A stretch of 6,757 bases of DNA from positions 1 to 6,757 of the forward strand of contig JAIRUO010000269.1 in assembly GCA_031254385.1 (NCBI GenBank), written 5' to 3'. Position 1 is the first letter of the stretch, and each line of letters opens with the position of its first letter. Under the pieces are notes generated by a model. It did no database searches and was not told where the DNA came from. It worked only from the letters and a program-made list of their open reading frames with translations. Shown piece after piece: positions 4,953 to 6,757 of this stretch. This stretch comes from Treponema sp. Lineage in GTDB: Bacteria > Spirochaetota > Spirochaetia > Treponematales > Breznakiellaceae. The position numbers and the translations under genes were made by a program.

Positions 4953-5729
4953 ATGGATTGGTTTTTCATAAAAGACTTTCTGCCCTGGGAAATCGCCGCG
5001 ATCATAGTCAGCGGCCTTTTTATTGGTATGTCCAAAACAGGGCTTAATGGAATTACCGCTGTCATGGTGCCTATGCTGGCTATAATCTTTGGGGCTAAGG
5101 AGTCCACCGGCATTGTGTTGCCCATGCTCTGTTTCGCGGACATTCTGGCAGTCTTATGGTATCGCCGGGCAGCCGAATGGAAACATATATTCCGCCTTTT
5201 GCCTTGGGCCATTGCGGGCCTGGCCATTGCCCTTCTGGTAGAAAGTTTTATTCCTGCCAGGGGTTTCAAATTTTTGATTGGGTTTTGCATTTATACTGGC
5301 TTGGCGATAATGTTCTGGAACGATGCCGTGAACAATAAGCCAGGAAAAGAAGCGAAAATTCCTACAGGCTGGTGGTTTTCCGCGGTTTTTGGGCTTTTAG
5401 GCGGCTTTTCTACCATGATTGGAAATGCGGCAGGGCCTATCATGTCGGTTTTTCTGCTTTCCATGCGGCTGCCCAAGGAAAGCTTTGTGGGGACTGCGGC
5501 CTGGTTCTTCATGATAATCAATTATACTAAAATACCGCTCCAGGTGTTTTTTTGGCATAATATTAGTCCCCGGAGCCTTCTTTTTAACCTGAGCATGGTT
5601 CCGCTTATTGTGATTGGGGCTGTACTGGGCATAATCCTGGTAAAAAGCGTTTCTGAAAAAGTTTATCGTATTTTGGTTTATATTATGACAATAGTCTCGG
5701 CAACCTTACTTTTTGTTAATTTTTCTTGA
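4953..5729 (+). CDS. TauE/SafE (TSUP) family membrane transporter
   Basis: This 258-residue, strongly hydrophobic protein has seven to eight predicted membrane segments (about 11-26, 33-47, 50-70, 83-99, 104-122, 141-168, 178-203, 211-232, 237-256). It shows the two-repeat architecture of the TSUP family, with GLFIGMSKTGLNG (21-33) heading the first half and GLLGGFSTMIGNAAGPIMSVFLLSMRLPKESFVGTAA, around 147-183, heading the second. Members export or import sulfite, sulfoacetate, sulfonates or other small organic acids across the cytoplasmic membrane, and substrate cannot be read from sequence. No sulfur genes are nearby. The ATG at 4953 lies 4 nt after the vapC stop and lacks a good Shine-Dalgarno site, so initiation is probably coupled to vapC translation. 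Its last codons overlap the -35 box of the grpE promoter. Confidence 0.88.
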   Translation: MDWFFIKDFLPWEIAAIIVSGLFIGMSKTGLNGITAVMVPMLAIIFGAKESTGIVLPMLCFADILAVLWYRRAAEWKHIFRLLPWAIAGLAIALLVESFIPARGFKFLIGFCIYTGLAIMFWNDAVNNKPGKEAKIPTGWWFSAVFGLLGGFSTMIGNAAGPIMSVFLLSMRLPKESFVGTAAWFFMIINYTKIPLQVFFWHNISPRSLLFNLSMVPLIVIGAVLGIILVKSVSEKVYRILVYIMTIVSATLLFVNFS

Positions 5730-5754
5730 CCTTTTTGTACAATTTAAGTATTTT
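5726..5754 (+). promoter_or_regulatory. probable grpE-dnaK promoter
   Basis: TTGACC (5726-5731), overlapping the stop codon of the transporter gene, is followed after 17 bp by TATTTT (5749-5754), giving a start near 5761 and a leader of about 40 nt to ATG 5801. No CIRCE repeat (TTAGCACTC-N9-GAGTGCTAA) is present here, so HrcA control is not supported by this sequence. Confidence 0.5.
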
Positions 5755-5778
5755 CTATGTTATAAAGGATCGTACTCA

Positions 5779-5814
5779 ATGAATGAAGATAGGGAGTTTC
5801 ATGTCAAAGCATAA
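5779..5814 (+). CDS. possible 11-codon upstream ORF overlapping the grpE start
   Basis: ATG 5779 opens a short frame encoding MNEDREFHVKA and ends at TAA 5812-5814, inside grpE. The best upstream Shine-Dalgarno match, AAGGA (5765-5769), lies 9 nt before this ATG, a better distance than to the grpE starts. It could be a leader peptide that feeds ribosomes to grpE, or simply chance. Confidence 0.2.
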   Translation: MNEDREFHVKA

Positions 5815-6508
5815 TAGCAACGGAGCGAAAACCGCCCCGGAACCGGAAAAGACAGCAGCCCAGGCGGAGCCTCAAGGAAAAGAAGGCGCAGCAGAAAATC
5901 CCGAATTAAAGGCAGAGCCTTCTATTGTCGGATTGGACGTGAATACGGGCCAAAGCGAAGAAAAAGAAAAGGCTTCGGAAGATAGAATTGCCGAGTTAGA
6001 AGCCCAGCTTGCGGAACTTAATGATCAATACCTGCGGAAAGCGGCGGACTTTGAGAATTTCCGCAAGCGGATGAACCGGGAAAGGCAGGATGCCATTGAA
6101 TATGCCAACCAGAGCCTTTTATTGGACCTCATTCAGATTATGGACGATTTTGATCGGGCCTTGAAATCCGGGGAGTCATTGGCAGGCGAATCGCCTGATA
6201 AGGGTCAAACAGCCCTAGATCAGGCTGCCCGCGAGCAGGCGGCAAAGTCCTTTTATGAAGGCGTGGCTATGATCGGAAAGCGCCTTTCTTCCCAGATGGA
6301 AAACAAATGGGGGCTAAAGCCATTTATTTCCGCAGGGGAGCCTTTTGATCCGAATCGTCATGAGGCGGTAATGATGGACAAATCTTCTGAAATAACTGAA
6401 CCGATGGTTATCGAAGAATTTTTCAAAGGCTATACTCTTAAGGAAAGAGTCATCCGGCATGCTCAGGTAAAGGTATTAATGCCGGAGCAGAGCGCACCAG
6501 TGGAGTAA
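5801..6508 (+). CDS. grpE: nucleotide exchange factor GrpE
   Basis: GrpE is the co-chaperone that releases ADP from DnaK, working as an elongated homodimer in the cytosol. From ATG 5801 the protein has 235 residues. Residues 1-60 are polar, Glu/Lys/Ala-rich and probably disordered; 61-122 form the long coiled-coil helix, including DQYLRKAADFENFRKRMNRERQDA; the C-terminal beta domain carries the signatures PFDPNRHEAV (181-190) and GYTLKERVIRHAQVKV (210-225). A segment at about 123-149 (KSGESLAGESPDKGQTALDQ...) makes the mid-region longer than in E. coli GrpE. Start choice: AGGGAG (5791-5796) lies just before ATG 5801; an in-frame ATG at 5783 would add MKIGSF, but lacks a well-spaced site. dnaK follows after 58 nt, the usual order. 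Confidence 0.95.
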   Translation: MSKHNSNGAKTAPEPEKTAAQAEPQGKEGAAENPELKAEPSIVGLDVNTGQSEEKEKASEDRIAELEAQLAELNDQYLRKAADFENFRKRMNRERQDAIEYANQSLLLDLIQIMDDFDRALKSGESLAGESPDKGQTALDQAAREQAAKSFYEGVAMIGKRLSSQMENKWGLKPFISAGEPFDPNRHEAVMMDKSSEITEPMVIEEFFKGYTLKERVIRHAQVKVLMPEQSAPVE

Positions 6509-6555
6509 ACTGCAAAAAAAAATTATGATAGCCATTGAGCTTCATAAAATTTTTT

Positions 6556-6757
<202 letters not shown>

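Noticed and set aside
4796..5290. Minus-strand ORF of 164 codons
   Set aside because: Antisense to vapC and the transporter gene, both of which have clear family motifs; no domain seen.
5730..5800. CIRCE/HrcA operator before grpE
   Set aside because: No TTAGCACTC or GAGTGCTAA half-site is present here or in the grpE-dnaK gap.

Overview
This 6.76-kb window looks like an ordinary stretch of bacterial chromosome with one small accessory insert. The mix of a GrpE/DnaK chaperone pair, a BacA-type undecaprenyl-diphosphatase, a ribulokinase/xylulokinase-like FGGY kinase and TTG start codons behind strong Shine-Dalgarno sites, with AT-rich gaps, would suit a host-associated spirochaete such as a termite-gut Treponema. 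That assignment rests on general resemblance only; no marker gene in the window proves it.

Layout. On the minus strand at the left are the first 52 codons of a TatD-family metal-dependent hydrolase (1-158, running off the edge, with a good promoter at 206-234) and a glyoxalase I-like VOC protein (292-708). A 223-bp AT-rich divergent gap separates these from a plus-strand run: a NarL/FixJ-type response regulator (932-1675) followed 13 nt later by an FGGY sugar kinase of the xylulokinase type (1689-3194). After a hairpin-rich, GC-rich 150-bp gap comes uppP/bacA (3348-4235), then a VapBC toxin-antitoxin pair (4301-4948), a TauE/SafE-type membrane transporter (4953-5729), grpE (5801-6508) and the first 63 codons of dnaK (6567 to the edge).

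How they fit together. The regulator and the kinase form one apparent transcription unit, so the regulator probably controls, or is controlled with, sugar uptake or use; no histidine kinase is visible. uppP recycles the lipid carrier for cell-wall synthesis. VapB/VapC is a self-contained module with its own promoter, whose -35 box lies inside a perfect 7-1-7 inverted repeat (4265-4279), a strong candidate for the autoregulatory operator. The transporter gene starts 4 nt after the toxin stop and lacks a clear ribosome binding site, so it may be translated by coupling to vapC. grpE has its own promoter overlapping the end of the transporter gene and is followed by dnaK in the usual heat-shock order; no CIRCE element is seen.

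I did not find a convincing undescribed system. The best leads are the vapBC operator with an almost leaderless mRNA, the structured gap before uppP, and a tetrapeptide-repeat insertion in a loop of UppP.
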